From Halioglobus sp. (GTDB lineage Bacteria; Pseudomonadota; Gammaproteobacteria; Pseudomonadales; Halieaceae), in contig JAPKAY010000018.1 of the NCBI GenBank assembly GCA_028825045.1, positions 1 through 64,000 of the forward strand: a stretch of 64,000 bases of DNA. Direction: 5' to 3'. The notes under the pieces were generated by a model that was given only the letters and a program-made list of their open reading frames with translations, was not told where the DNA came from and did no database searches. Numbering within the stretch: the stretch's first letter is position 1; each line of letters opens with the position of its first letter. Of the stretch, positions 7,890-17,651 are shown in pieces. A program made the translations under genes and the position numbers.

Positions 7890-10800
7890 ATGATTCTATT
7901 CCATCGAAACAGGGGCCAAATCGGTCTCATCACAATCTTTGCAATACTATTGGCTGCCTGCAGCCAGGAGAGTCCCGAGCAGTCCCAACTGGAGGGCCAG
8001 CGGATCATCCAGCCCATCAATCAACAATGGCAGTTTGTACTCTCTGAAACGAAGACGTCTGGAGCTATTCCTGACAAAAAATGGCAAGACGTTGTCCTTC
8101 CCCACACATGGAACGCTAAAGATGGGCAGAATGGCGGGGATGACTACTACAGGGGTAAGGGTATATATCGGCGTGACCTTCAGTTGGACGAGCGCTACAG
8201 GAATAAGAAGCTATATCTTCATTTTGATGGTGCTGCGATTAACACCGAGGTCTACGTCAACGGTCAACTGGCCGGCACACACAAAGGCAGCTACGGAGCC
8301 TTTCGTTTTGATATAACGGAGCTCGCAACTGTAGGCGACAATAATTATCTAGAGGTGCATGTAACCAACGAGGAAGACGAACATGCAGCCCCCCTGTCTG
8401 CTGATTTCACTTTCTTTGGCGGCCTCTATCGCCAGGCGCGCCTGATTGCCACCGACCGCCTGCATCTCGACACCATGAACTATGCCTCCAGTGGCGTATT
8501 CTGGTCTCAGGACAGCGTAGACAAACAGCGTGCTGAAATCAGGATGAACACAATCCTGTTCAACGAGCTGCCAACACCGAGAACAGTGAGCGTCACAGCG
8601 CTGCTAACCTCCAAAGAGGGCGTGGTGGTAGGAAATAAACAACACCAGATCACTCTCAACGCCGGAAGTTCAGCGCCACTCGAACTGGGCATCGTCGTGG
8701 AAAATCCACAGCTATGGCATGGACTGCGTGATCCCTACCTTTATCAGGCAACAGTGACGGTCACTCATGACAACCAGGTACTGGACAGTGTCAGTGAACA
8801 TGTGGGACTACGATCTTTCCATGTGAATGCCGATAAGGGTTTCTTCCTGAATGGTGAGCCCTATCCTTTGTACGGCGTTAACCGTATGCCTGACGCCCTC
8901 AACAAAGGCACCGCACTATCCACAGACGATCACGAAAGAGATATCGCGCTGATACTGGAACTGGGTGCCACATCGGTCCGTCTGGGGCATCAGCAAAGGG
9001 ACGCATATGTCTATCGCCGGACGGATGAGGCAGGCCTGGTGGTATGGGCTGAAATTCCATTGATCAACCGTATTGACAGCAACCCCAAGTTTAGCGAAAA
9101 CGTACGCCAACAGGCACTGGAACTAATCCGGCAGAACTACAACCGCGCCTCCATTGTTGTTTGGGGTCTTTACAATGAGATCACGCTTAAGCCTGGCCCG
9201 AACCCTCGGGCGCTTGTTGATGAATTGAACGCACTGGTAAAGCGTGAGGATCCCGGACGCCTTACGACGGCGGCGGTGGCTGCAGAGGCACTATTGGATG
9301 ACAGCCTTGTGACCACACCAGACCTCATATCCTACAACCGTTACGATGGCTGGTACTACGGGGATTTTCCGGATTTCACGCACTTCCTGGATCATCTGCG
9401 CAAAAAAGCACCACATTTGCGCGTGGGTATCAGCGAATATGGCGCTGGAGCCAGCGTCCATTTCCAGACAGATACGCCCGTAATGCAGGATCATTCGGAA
9501 CAGTATCAAGCGCTTTACCATGAAGCCTACTGGGAAGCGCTGGCACAACGACCCTGGATTTGGGGGAAATACATCTGGGTACTGGCAGATTTTGCGGTAG
9601 ACAATCGCAACGAGGGCGACACGCCTGGACGAAATGACAAGGGGTTGGTGACCTTTGATCGAAAAATCAAGAAAGATGCCTTCTACTGGTACAAAGCGAA
9701 CTGGTCCAAAACACCCATGGTACACGTCACCAGCCGTCGCCATACCCAGCGCAATCGTGGCAATGTAGAAATCAAAGTCTACTCCAACCAGGACGAAGTG
9801 GAACTCAAAGTGAATGGCACATCCATCGGCCGTCAGCAACGCAATGCTTTGCCAGTCTTTCGCTGGGAAGATGTACCCCTCAGGATGGGAGAGAACACAA
9901 TAGAAGCTATCTCCACTATTGGCCAGATAAGCGACAAAGTGACACTGAAGCGGGTACACAGCGACGACACAACAATCCGCTCATCCCTACTGGGAGTAAA
10001 TGTAGAAGCTGGGAAGATATACAACACTCCCCACGGCGCTACACTGGAGGATCTGACTCTGCTGTTGTCACTGCCCCCAGAAAGCCGGGTAGAAATGGTT
10101 GAGGAAGAGAAAGTCACAACACTGAAAGCGGGCATGAAAATACGCATCATCGCGCAGGACGGCAACACCAGTCGTGACTACGAACTGGCAGTCGCACCCG
10201 TCTCTGTTGCCAAGCCGGTGTGGGCCAGTGCAGAGATTGCCGCCGACTTGTCCATTGGCCCTATCGACATCCCAACGATGAGTGCAGCCATGGCAAATGA
10301 CGGCATCATTGTGGAGAAAAGCGGCGGCCTCACAGACGTCAATCTTTGGAATACCATGGGAGGCAACAAACACTGGTGGAAAGTTGATCTAGGGACTGAT
10401 TTCTACTTACAAAGTATTGAAGTCGTCTGGCCACAACACTCCAGTTTGATTGAACCTGGCACAATGGCATACAGTGTGGAGATAGCCAGCGATTTCAAGC
10501 AAACTTTTGATTCTTTCACGGAAACCTATAAAGAGCGCGTAGACGGGCGCAAGAACACAGTGCAAGGCACAACACATAATCAGTTAGACATTGTAGGTAG
10601 GTACATCAGGGTGAGACTACTGAAATCGAGCATCTTCTCTGACACGCCCATGGTGGGAAAATACCCGATCTATGGTGCAGAAGAGATCACCATCATCGGC
10701 GGCCTCATTTACTCGAAAGAGTTTGAAATAGACTATCAACAGCACCGTATCGTAATACCTTCCGGGATAACAGTGAGTGAAGCGCGAACACGATTACACC

Positions 10801-10937
10801 CGGTAGCGGGAGGAAGCCTGTCGTTCCTGGATTCCTCTGAAAACGTTCTACAAGAACAAGAAGAGATAGTAGACGGCTCGCTGGTTATTGCCAGAGATTC
10901 GGGCGAACGACTGGCCGAAAAATACGAGGTGCGCTAG
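7890..10937 (+). CDS. GH2 beta-galactosidase-type lipoprotein with extra C-terminal domains
   Basis: Retaining exo-glycosidase, probably on the outer membrane or facing the periplasm. From the ATG at 7890 (AAGAG upstream) the 1015-residue protein begins with a lipoprotein signal peptide ending in the lipobox LLAAC (Cys24). Then come the GH2 sugar-binding jelly roll (GIYRRDLQL, AEVYVNG-type strand), an immunoglobulin-like domain, and the TIM barrel with acid/base Glu430 in WGLYNEI and nucleophile Glu516 in ISEYGAGAS. After about residue 610 are DUF4982-like and beta-sandwich regions and a discoidin-like segment, probably for carbohydrate contact. An upstream in-frame start at 7833 would put residues before the signal peptide. 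A regulatory box lies 79 bp upstream. Substrate could be beta-galactoside, glucuronide or mannoside. Confidence 0.88.
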   Translation: MILFHRNRGQIGLITIFAILLAACSQESPEQSQLEGQRIIQPINQQWQFVLSETKTSGAIPDKKWQDVVLPHTWNAKDGQNGGDDYYRGKGIYRRDLQLDERYRNKKLYLHFDGAAINTEVYVNGQLAGTHKGSYGAFRFDITELATVGDNNYLEVHVTNEEDEHAAPLSADFTFFGGLYRQARLIATDRLHLDTMNYASSGVFWSQDSVDKQRAEIRMNTILFNELPTPRTVSVTALLTSKEGVVVGNKQHQITLNAGSSAPLELGIVVENPQLWHGLRDPYLYQATVTVTHDNQVLDSVSEHVGLRSFHVNADKGFFLNGEPYPLYGVNRMPDALNKGTALSTDDHERDIALILELGATSVRLGHQQRDAYVYRRTDEAGLVVWAEIPLINRIDSNPKFSENVRQQALELIRQNYNRASIVVWGLYNEITLKPGPNPRALVDELNALVKREDPGRLTTAAVAAEALLDDSLVTTPDLISYNRYDGWYYGDFPDFTHFLDHLRKKAPHLRVGISEYGAGASVHFQTDTPVMQDHSEQYQALYHEAYWEALAQRPWIWGKYIWVLADFAVDNRNEGDTPGRNDKGLVTFDRKIKKDAFYWYKANWSKTPMVHVTSRRHTQRNRGNVEIKVYSNQDEVELKVNGTSIGRQQRNALPVFRWEDVPLRMGENTIEAISTIGQISDKVTLKRVHSDDTTIRSSLLGVNVEAGKIYNTPHGATLEDLTLLLSLPPESRVEMVEEEKVTTLKAGMKIRIIAQDGNTSRDYELAVAPVSVAKPVWASAEIAADLSIGPIDIPTMSAAMANDGIIVEKSGGLTDVNLWNTMGGNKHWWKVDLGTDFYLQSIEVVWPQHSSLIEPGTMAYSVEIASDFKQTFDSFTETYKERVDGRKNTVQGTTHNQLDIVGRYIRVRLLKSSIFSDTPMVGKYPIYGAEEITIIGGLIYSKEFEIDYQQHRIVIPSGITVSEARTRLHPVAGGSLSFLDSSENVLQEQEEIVDGSLVIARDSGERLAEKYEVR

Positions 10938-11372
10938 ATGAACCTGGAAATTACCCGAAAGCGCCTGATGACAGAAATTGCGATAAAAGATGTGCTGATT
11001 CTTTGCATTTTTGGAGGGTTCTATGCCCCCATAAGCGTTACGCCAATACTCAATATGCCACCCGAAATTCAGGAATCGGTTATTTCGTTGATGGGTTTTT
11101 TGATGGCGGCAGCAATAATCGGTGCCTTTTAGTTGTCTTACACCCGGACAAATCTAGACGACAAGCTACAGCGATACCTGGCGCACTATACCAAGTTCAC
11201 CTTGTACTCTTCTATCCTACTGCTTATGTCGATTGCACTAACAGCCATCTCGATTACCGGCGACGGTTTTATACATGTAATCATTATGGCAGCGACGCCG
11301 GTAGCCGTTTCCCTATTCCTGTATGATTTTTGGGATGCACTGCGGGCACTGGATGAACGCGCCACTCGCTAG
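10938..11372 (+). pseudogene. Small four-helix membrane protein gene split by an in-frame TAG
   Basis: An ATG directly after the GH2 stop opens a 64-codon frame that ends at TAG (11130-11132) and continues in the same frame, without a frameshift, for another 79 codons to 11372. The first half has two hydrophobic helices (IKDVLILCIFGG and SLMGFLMAAAIIGAF), the second half two more (SSILLLMSIALTAI and HVIIMAATPVAVSLFLYDF), joined by a charged loop right after the stop. Read as one, this is a coherent protein of about 144 residues. It may be a pseudogene made by one base change, a readthrough gene, two separate small proteins (the second from a TTG), or a sequencing error. I do not recognise the family. 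Confidence 0.6.
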
Positions 11373-11437
11373 ATACCCGAATAGAACAACGTATCCCGAT
11401 CAGGGTTAACCCTTTAACAGTTCAGGTACAGGTGATT

Positions 11438-13486
11438 ATGTCGCAAGCTGCTGATAAGTACGATGCACAAGCCCACAAGCTGGTCGCTGCGATGACCTTG
11501 AAAGAAAAGGTCGGCTTGATGACCGGGCGGGCTTTAACCAAACTGATCCTGCCGATCCACTTTCTGATATTCAAACAATATAACCGCTCCCCCTATCCAA
11601 ATAATCCGGTGGACCGGCTTAATGTGCCCTCAATCAAATTTTGCGACGGCCCCCGCGGCGTAGTCAGTCAGAATTCCACTTGCTTTCCGGTAGCCATGGC
11701 GCGAGGGGCGACATTTGACACCGCCTTGGAGCGCCGTGTGGGAGATGTCATCGGAAAGGAAGTCATCGCAGCGGGTGGCAATTACTTCGCGGGTGTTTGT
11801 ATTAACCTGCTGCGCCACCCCGCCTGGGGACGAGCCCAGGAAGTTTATGGTGAAGATCCTTATCTGCTAGGACAAATGGGTGTTTCTGTTACCAAGGGCG
11901 TACAGGCATTAGGCGTCATGGCCTGCCTGAAACATTTCGCCATGAATAGTATGGAGAATGCTCGCTTCAAGGTAGACGTCAATTGCTCGGAGCGAACGCT
12001 GCGAGAGGTTTATCTGCCGCACTTCAAAGACTGCATCGATGCTGGCGCAGCTAGCGTGATGACAGCCTACAATCAGGTACAGGGCGAGTACTGCGGTCAG
12101 AATGAGAAGTTACTTAGGACCATTCTCAAAGGAGAATGGGGCTTCACAGGCTTTGTAATCACCGATTTTATCTGGGGGATCTATGACACAGTCGCTGCCG
12201 CTAAAAGCGGTCTGGACATAGAAATGCCATGGCCAATACATTACGGGAAAAAACTGACCAAGGCGGTCAAAGCAGGAAAAGTTGATGAAAAATATTTGGA
12301 TGAAGCGGCGCACCGCATAACCAGCACAACACTGCGCTTTAACGAAATACTGGTTGAGAACGGCTTCGACCAGACAGTAGTCGCGTGTGAAGAACACCGC
12401 CAGCTCGCGAGGTTGGTGGCAGAAAAATCAATGACCCTTCTGAAGAACAGCAACAAAGTTCTACCTTTAAAGAAATCCGCAATCAAACGCCTGGCAGTAC
12501 TGGGCAGGCTTGCAGCTGAAGAATGCATAGGAGATCACGGCTCGAGCAAGGTGGTGCCACCCTATGTCATCACACCACTGGAGGGTCTCAAAACGCTGTT
12601 AGGCGATGATGTACAGATAGATTACTGCGACGGCAGTGATCTTGAACTGGCGGCAAAGGCCAGTGAAGCGGCTGATGCAGTTGTATTCGTAGTAGGAAAC
12701 CGTCATTCCGACGAGGGTGAGTATATTACTAACAGTAAAAAATCTCCCGGTGGCGACCGCGACAATCTTGGCCTGCGCCCCCAGGATGTTGCCCTGATCA
12801 CTGCTGCCTCGGCCCATAATACCAATACAGTAGCAGTACTCATTGGTGGTAGCGCTATTACCGTTTCTGATTGGGACGACAAGGTATCGAGTATCCTCTA
12901 TGCTTATTATCCTGGCATGGAAGGCGGCAACGCTTTGGCCAACACCCTGTTTGGCTTGGCCGTCCCCGGTGGCAAGCTACCATTTTCAATCCCCAGGGAT
13001 TCGGCTGATTTACCGTTTTTTGATAAGAATGCAGAGGCGATTGAGTACGGTTATTACCATGGCTACACCCTGTTCGATAAAGGGAACATTGAACCGGCCT
13101 ACGCCTTCGGTTATGGCTTATCCTATAGTCAGTTCGAACTATCAGACGCGCATTTTTCGACCGGATATCAGCAATTTGTAGCAGAAGTAACTGTGAAGAA
13201 TACTGGTGATGTTACTGCAGATGAAGTTGTTCAGTTGTACATTGGCTGCAGTGAATCCGATGTTGATCGGCCGAAGAAGATTCTACGGGGCTTCGATCGA
13301 CTTGAACTTATCCCTGGTGAATCAAAACGAGTCACATTGACCGCGAATTTTGATTCTATGCGCTGGTTCGATGAAACAACGTCTGACTGGAAATTTGAAA
13401 TACTACCGTATGAATTATTTATCGGCACCAGCAGTCGCGACCGAGACTTGATATCTGGACTTGTCGATGTATCAGAAGCTAGCTAG
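11438..13486 (+). CDS. Glycoside hydrolase family 3 beta-glycosidase, cytoplasmic
   Basis: Retaining beta-glucosidase/xylosidase-type enzyme of 682 residues without a signal peptide, so it likely acts on imported oligosaccharides. The N-terminal barrel carries DGPRGV, GRAQEVYGEDPYL, KHFAMNS and the nucleophile Asp243 in FVITDFIWG. The second alpha/beta domain includes EKSMTLLKNSN, and the C-terminal fibronectin-III-like domain has AEVTVKNTGDVTADEVVQLYIG. The ATG at 11438 has AGGTG 7 nt upstream; a GTG two codons earlier is less likely. It follows the GH2 and split membrane gene and may share their transcript. The usual SDW at the nucleophile is TDF here, still consistent with the family. Confidence 0.88.
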   Translation: MSQAADKYDAQAHKLVAAMTLKEKVGLMTGRALTKLILPIHFLIFKQYNRSPYPNNPVDRLNVPSIKFCDGPRGVVSQNSTCFPVAMARGATFDTALERRVGDVIGKEVIAAGGNYFAGVCINLLRHPAWGRAQEVYGEDPYLLGQMGVSVTKGVQALGVMACLKHFAMNSMENARFKVDVNCSERTLREVYLPHFKDCIDAGAASVMTAYNQVQGEYCGQNEKLLRTILKGEWGFTGFVITDFIWGIYDTVAAAKSGLDIEMPWPIHYGKKLTKAVKAGKVDEKYLDEAAHRITSTTLRFNEILVENGFDQTVVACEEHRQLARLVAEKSMTLLKNSNKVLPLKKSAIKRLAVLGRLAAEECIGDHGSSKVVPPYVITPLEGLKTLLGDDVQIDYCDGSDLELAAKASEAADAVVFVVGNRHSDEGEYITNSKKSPGGDRDNLGLRPQDVALITAASAHNTNTVAVLIGGSAITVSDWDDKVSSILYAYYPGMEGGNALANTLFGLAVPGGKLPFSIPRDSADLPFFDKNAEAIEYGYYHGYTLFDKGNIEPAYAFGYGLSYSQFELSDAHFSTGYQQFVAEVTVKNTGDVTADEVVQLYIGCSESDVDRPKKILRGFDRLELIPGESKRVTLTANFDSMRWFDETTSDWKFEILPYELFIGTSSRDRDLISGLVDVSEAS

Positions 13487-13532
13487 CTAGCAGTGAGGTG
13501 TCGGACAAGGGCGCTCTTACCGCTAACCACCA

Positions 13533-15638
13533 CTACCGATGTTCCAGGAAAATAGGAGACGTCCAGGCGCGAGGTTCCGCCGGCGCGAGACAGTTTTTTT
13601 CCGGAGTAGCATTGCCGCCGATACAATAATTGCGCTTGATGCACTGCCCCTGATCATCGTATTCACAACCGAAAGGATCACCACTAATTAGCGGCTCTGC
13701 CTCTTGTATGACTCGCGCATAATAGAGACTGCTGCGGCCTCCCTCGGCATATTCCGGATCGTCGAACTCAACGATACAACCCTCCCCATTAGCGGCACAC
13801 TGAAACACCTTCCATTGATCCTCGATCAGTGGCGAAATTTTCTCATCGGGTCGAACCTGCGGCCTGATGCGCACAATTTCTATCCGGCTGATGGCTTTTC
13901 TCCGATCACCCCCGGGCCGATAACACTCACCACCACAGAGAGATTGCAACCGTTCCTCCCCTAACGCTGCAGTCGCGTAATCCGGACACCCAGGCAGCTG
14001 TTCGAATTCGCCAAGGGCCTTTACTCTAAATCGCGGTGTGTTGGTCATGAGAATTTCAGTACCCATGGGCACCTCCCCGGCGGGCCCATTCAGCAAATCA
14101 AACCAGACCTGAATGCGATTACCCGAGGTCGCGTAGACATTGCGGTTACTCAATGCTCGCCATATAGAATCCCGATCCCGGCCAGCGGTGTGCACAGCCA
14201 CCAGACCTCCGGTGTAGTAAAACGAATTAGATTCCTTGTCCTGTTTAAAGGAATCGATATCCATTGTGTCACGCCCGAGGTCCTTGTGGTCCGTGTACAG
14301 CAGACGATTACTTTCCTTGTAGCTGGCACCAGGCCTTGCCTGATGTCCGTCACTGGAGCCAATCAAACCGAATTTTGCACGTTTGGGCTGCCCTGCTTTA
14401 TCAAAACCAAGCGCTAAACTATATTGCGCCGCCAATTTGGGTACATACATGGAACTGGGCTGGAAGGTGCCCCGCAACTGGCCACAGCCCTCCCAGTCAT
14501 CGAGGTTTTGTTCTGGAAAGAGTTTACGCCCCGCTGGTGCACCGGCAGCGAGGAATTGTTCAATGGCAGCAGCCACCTGTGTTTCACAGTCGCCGGACGA
14601 CAGATCTGCGCATTGTCGCCGCGCAATCTCTCCAGCCTGCTTACAACAGGGCGTAAAATTCTCAGTTGCCGGAGGGCAAGAGCGACCGCCGGCGGGCGTC
14701 TGACCAATACGTTCAAAATCCACAAACAACTCAGAGTTGCCATGGCCGGAATAAACCTCGAGTAGTTTTTGATAGCGCTCCTGATGCTCATCCATCTGCG
14801 TTTGAAAATCCCCGGCCAGGGGGTTGGTAGTGCCCCAAGCCAGGCCATGGGGAATGACGATACTATCGAAGCCCCATTCATCCAGTTTTTTGAACAGACT
14901 CGTAGGTGTCAGTGCCACCTCCCGGCAATCATCAGGTAACTCACCCGCAGGGACACCATCGGGACAAATGGGTGTCGACCTGGCCTCTTCCATATACCAC
15001 CCAAAATCCGACGTCGCACCTACGCCATCGGTGAAGCTCAGCATTCCCAACAATGGAGCCGGAGCCTTGGTGAATATATACTGGTCTGATGCAGCAATGG
15101 GCCGAGTGGGCGTCTGCCCCGGCTCCCATGAGCGGAACATCACATTCTTATGCCCATAGTGACTGGAGACATCGCGGACGTTACTGTTGGTCCACTCCCA
15201 ACCCACGAAGGACACCATATCGGGGTTACGAGGGTCTCCGGCATTGTCATTGCAGTCCCTGATGGACTGTACCGTATCTGCCCACACCCTTGGTGTCAGG
15301 CCTTCCGCGTGGTCGTTGATACTCCAAAAGTCCAATGCTGAACAATAGCGCGCAAAATCACAAGCATCAGCGGGAGTGACTACACCGCCACCTTTCATCC
15401 ACGAGGTATTGAACAGGTAGGCGTCAAAGGAATAGCTCGTGTGGCTGTGTAAATCGCCAAACAGTATCTGAGGGTTATCGCCGCCAATCTCTTCAACCAA
15501 CTGAGCGATCGGACGCGGTCCGGCAACGACTTGCGCAGGAGTCCATGACCCACCCAGCCAGCCTATTCCTACAACATACAAACAGGCAACCGGCAAAACG
15601 ATTACCAAAACAAGGATGATGAAGATTTTTTTAATCAT
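13533..15638 (-). CDS. DUF3604 (PHP-like) protein, membrane-anchored
   Basis: 701 residues with an N-terminal signal/anchor helix (IFIILVLVIVLPVACLYVVG), so the bulk should be periplasmic. The fold resembles PHP-type metal-dependent phosphoesterases: GDLHSHTSYSFDAY near residue 62, INDHAEG near 110, then FVGWEWT and a later histidine segment (GSSDGHQARPG). Many cysteines in the second half suggest disulfides. No function is established for this family, although DUF3604 genes are often found near catabolic genes. AGGA lies 8 nt before the ATG. It is the last gene of the GH2-sulfatase-GH2-GH3 run, 23 bp after the GH3. A hydrolytic role on a substituent of the polysaccharide is possible but not shown. 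Confidence 0.8.
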   Translation of the reverse strand: MIKKIFIILVLVIVLPVACLYVVGIGWLGGSWTPAQVVAGPRPIAQLVEEIGGDNPQILFGDLHSHTSYSFDAYLFNTSWMKGGGVVTPADACDFARYCSALDFWSINDHAEGLTPRVWADTVQSIRDCNDNAGDPRNPDMVSFVGWEWTNSNVRDVSSHYGHKNVMFRSWEPGQTPTRPIAASDQYIFTKAPAPLLGMLSFTDGVGATSDFGWYMEEARSTPICPDGVPAGELPDDCREVALTPTSLFKKLDEWGFDSIVIPHGLAWGTTNPLAGDFQTQMDEHQERYQKLLEVYSGHGNSELFVDFERIGQTPAGGRSCPPATENFTPCCKQAGEIARRQCADLSSGDCETQVAAAIEQFLAAGAPAGRKLFPEQNLDDWEGCGQLRGTFQPSSMYVPKLAAQYSLALGFDKAGQPKRAKFGLIGSSDGHQARPGASYKESNRLLYTDHKDLGRDTMDIDSFKQDKESNSFYYTGGLVAVHTAGRDRDSIWRALSNRNVYATSGNRIQVWFDLLNGPAGEVPMGTEILMTNTPRFRVKALGEFEQLPGCPDYATAALGEERLQSLCGGECYRPGGDRRKAISRIEIVRIRPQVRPDEKISPLIEDQWKVFQCAANGEGCIVEFDDPEYAEGGRSSLYYARVIQEAEPLISGDPFGCEYDDQGQCIKRNYCIGGNATPEKNCLAPAEPRAWTSPIFLEHR

Positions 15639-15661
15639 TCTGGCAATCCTGAAAAACGCGT

Positions 15662-17632
15662 CTACCGGGGGTACGAGAGTCCGAAACCGAATGCGAATAG
15701 CGGATCCTTGGAATCATAGGGTACATCTTCATACTGCTCCTTCACCGCAGCCATGGATCGAGGCAGCTCAAAAGGCAGATGGCCACTGGGGTTAAAATCA
15801 CCAAAGATCACATCCAGTAGCGCATCATCCTCAGCGCCGAACTCGGCAATTACGCCTGCTGCCTGCGCGGCAATCTCGGGGATTACAGCAGGTCTCTCCA
15901 TATAAATACTGATCACAGTAGGCACGGTTTGCATCACTGTTTCAATATGAGCCAGTTCCTCTCCTTTGAAGTTGAGGTCACCCTGGTGAAGGATTGTCTC
16001 GATGATATTCTCGCCCAAGTAAAGATCTGTACGCGGTGGATCATAGGGGGCCTGCAGACGCAAAATTGCGAAGTCTGCGTCCTCGAGATTCGCTACGACC
16101 TGAGCGTACTGGCCAGCAACCACTGGATCAATCCCTTCCACATAGATTTTCAGGTCCCGCGCCAGCGGCAATGCGGTTCCGTCCCTCACTGCAGCGTTTT
16201 TCAGCAGCACCAGGGATTTACGCTGGGCCAGTTTCCCTGCTTTCACGAAATCTGGTTGGCCCGCAACCTCGCTCGCCCGCTCGGCATCCACATACGGGTT
16301 ATCGAACAGACCCAGTCGAAACTTGTCTTTGAGTATACGACGCACGGAGCGATCAATACGACCCTCGGACACCTTGCCATTTTCAACCAGTTCAATCAGA
16401 GTGCCAGGAACCTCTTCGCCGCCAAACTGGTCGACGCCGGCATCAAGTGCCTTGGCAAATCGATCAGCCACCGATAAACCCTCCAACCCCCAGGCCCGAG
16501 CGCGCATTGCAATAAACCCAGGGCCGCCCTTGTCTGAGATAATCCCCCAGTCGGTACAGACTACTCCTTCGAAGCCATACCGTTCTCGTAACAAGCCAGT
16601 GATAATATCTTTGTTAAAGGCCATAGCCACATCTTCGCTGGTCTGGCCATTCGGGATTCCGTAGTAAGGCATAATCTGCGCTGTGCCCGCCTCAAAAGCC
16701 GCCTCAAAAGGTATGAGATGGTATTCGAAGTTGTCGCCAGGATAGGCCTGATCGGCGCCGTAAAACTGGTGGGCATCCAGGCCGCCAGCCTGGGGTCCAC
16801 CACCGGGAAAGTGTTTGGTCATTGTGAGCACGCTATCGGTGCCAATAGTAGTGCCCTGAAAACCTCGAATATAGCCCGCCACGAGGCGCGAAGACAATTC
16901 AGCGTCCTCACCAAATGTCCCGACTGTCCGCGCCCAACGAGGTTCAGTGGCCAGATCCGCCATTGGATGCAGCGCCATACGAATACCGACCGAACGGTAC
17001 TCCTCATTCGCAATTCGGCCAAACTCCTCTGCGACTGCCCCATCCCCAATGGCGCCAAAGCCGATCGGCTCCGGCCACAGTGAGAAGCCTTGGGTGCGCA
17101 CACTGGTGGCGCGATCGCCGTGGCGTAAACTGTGGCGAGGATCGGTCGATAAGGTGATAGGAACGCCAAGCCGGGTACGTTCCGCCAGCTTCTGAATCTG
17201 GTTGTGCCAGGCAGCCATGGTATTAACCGGAGCCGAGCCCATTACATTGAAGTGGTTAATCAAGCGGCGGTTAATGACGTCATAAGTGCCGTAGCCCACG
17301 CTGACATTCATGCGCTCCAACATTTTCCCGTCTTCATCGAAGGTCAATGGCGGCTGGAACATCAGACCCACTTTTTCGGCGACAGTCATCTGCGCGATCA
17401 GATCATCGATCCGGCGCGAGATGGGCTGGCGCCGGTCTTCGTAGAAATCCAGCTCGCCGTTCTTGTTCAAGTCCCGAAAACGCAGACCATCGACGTCCAG
17501 CCACAGCGCTTCTGGGCCCACTGCGCGTTTACCCATCCAGTCGTTAATGAACAGTGTCGGACTAGCGGCCACTAACACCACGAGAACCAGAACACCAAGA
17601 ATGATAGATGAATACTTTAACCATTTACGCAT
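15662..17632 (-). CDS. Glycoside hydrolase family 3, membrane-anchored
   Basis: 656-residue GH3 with an N-terminal transmembrane anchor (IILGVLVLVVLVAASP) and periplasmic catalytic part. Directly after the anchor is a calcium-loop-like motif DLNKNGELDFYED. The barrel contains TKHFPGGGP, RTVGTFGEDAEL and the nucleophile Asp361 in CTDWG. The second domain ends at FAFGFGLSYPR with no fibronectin-III domain, unlike the GH3 at 11.4 kb. The His-Phe-Pro-Gly-Gly-Gly motif resembles bacterial beta-glucosidases of the BglX/ExoP group. It sits 20 bp after the GH2 gene upstream and 23 bp before DUF3604, so co-transcription is likely. Specificity unknown. Confidence 0.86.
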   Translation of the reverse strand: MRKWLKYSSIILGVLVLVVLVAASPTLFINDWMGKRAVGPEALWLDVDGLRFRDLNKNGELDFYEDRRQPISRRIDDLIAQMTVAEKVGLMFQPPLTFDEDGKMLERMNVSVGYGTYDVINRRLINHFNVMGSAPVNTMAAWHNQIQKLAERTRLGVPITLSTDPRHSLRHGDRATSVRTQGFSLWPEPIGFGAIGDGAVAEEFGRIANEEYRSVGIRMALHPMADLATEPRWARTVGTFGEDAELSSRLVAGYIRGFQGTTIGTDSVLTMTKHFPGGGPQAGGLDAHQFYGADQAYPGDNFEYHLIPFEAAFEAGTAQIMPYYGIPNGQTSEDVAMAFNKDIITGLLRERYGFEGVVCTDWGIISDKGGPGFIAMRARAWGLEGLSVADRFAKALDAGVDQFGGEEVPGTLIELVENGKVSEGRIDRSVRRILKDKFRLGLFDNPYVDAERASEVAGQPDFVKAGKLAQRKSLVLLKNAAVRDGTALPLARDLKIYVEGIDPVVAGQYAQVVANLEDADFAILRLQAPYDPPRTDLYLGENIIETILHQGDLNFKGEELAHIETVMQTVPTVISIYMERPAVIPEIAAQAAGVIAEFGAEDDALLDVIFGDFNPSGHLPFELPRSMAAVKEQYEDVPYDSKDPLFAFGFGLSYPR

Positions 17633-17651
17633 TAGTCGTTTCGTACCTTAT

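Noticed and set aside
9291..9959. Long minus-strand open frame (about 220 codons)
   Set aside because: Shadow of the GH2 lipoprotein; no recognisable motif.
13478..13494. GCTAGCTAGCTAG repeat at the end of the GH3 gene
   Set aside because: A short simple repeat spanning the stop codon; no sign of a mobile-element target duplication.
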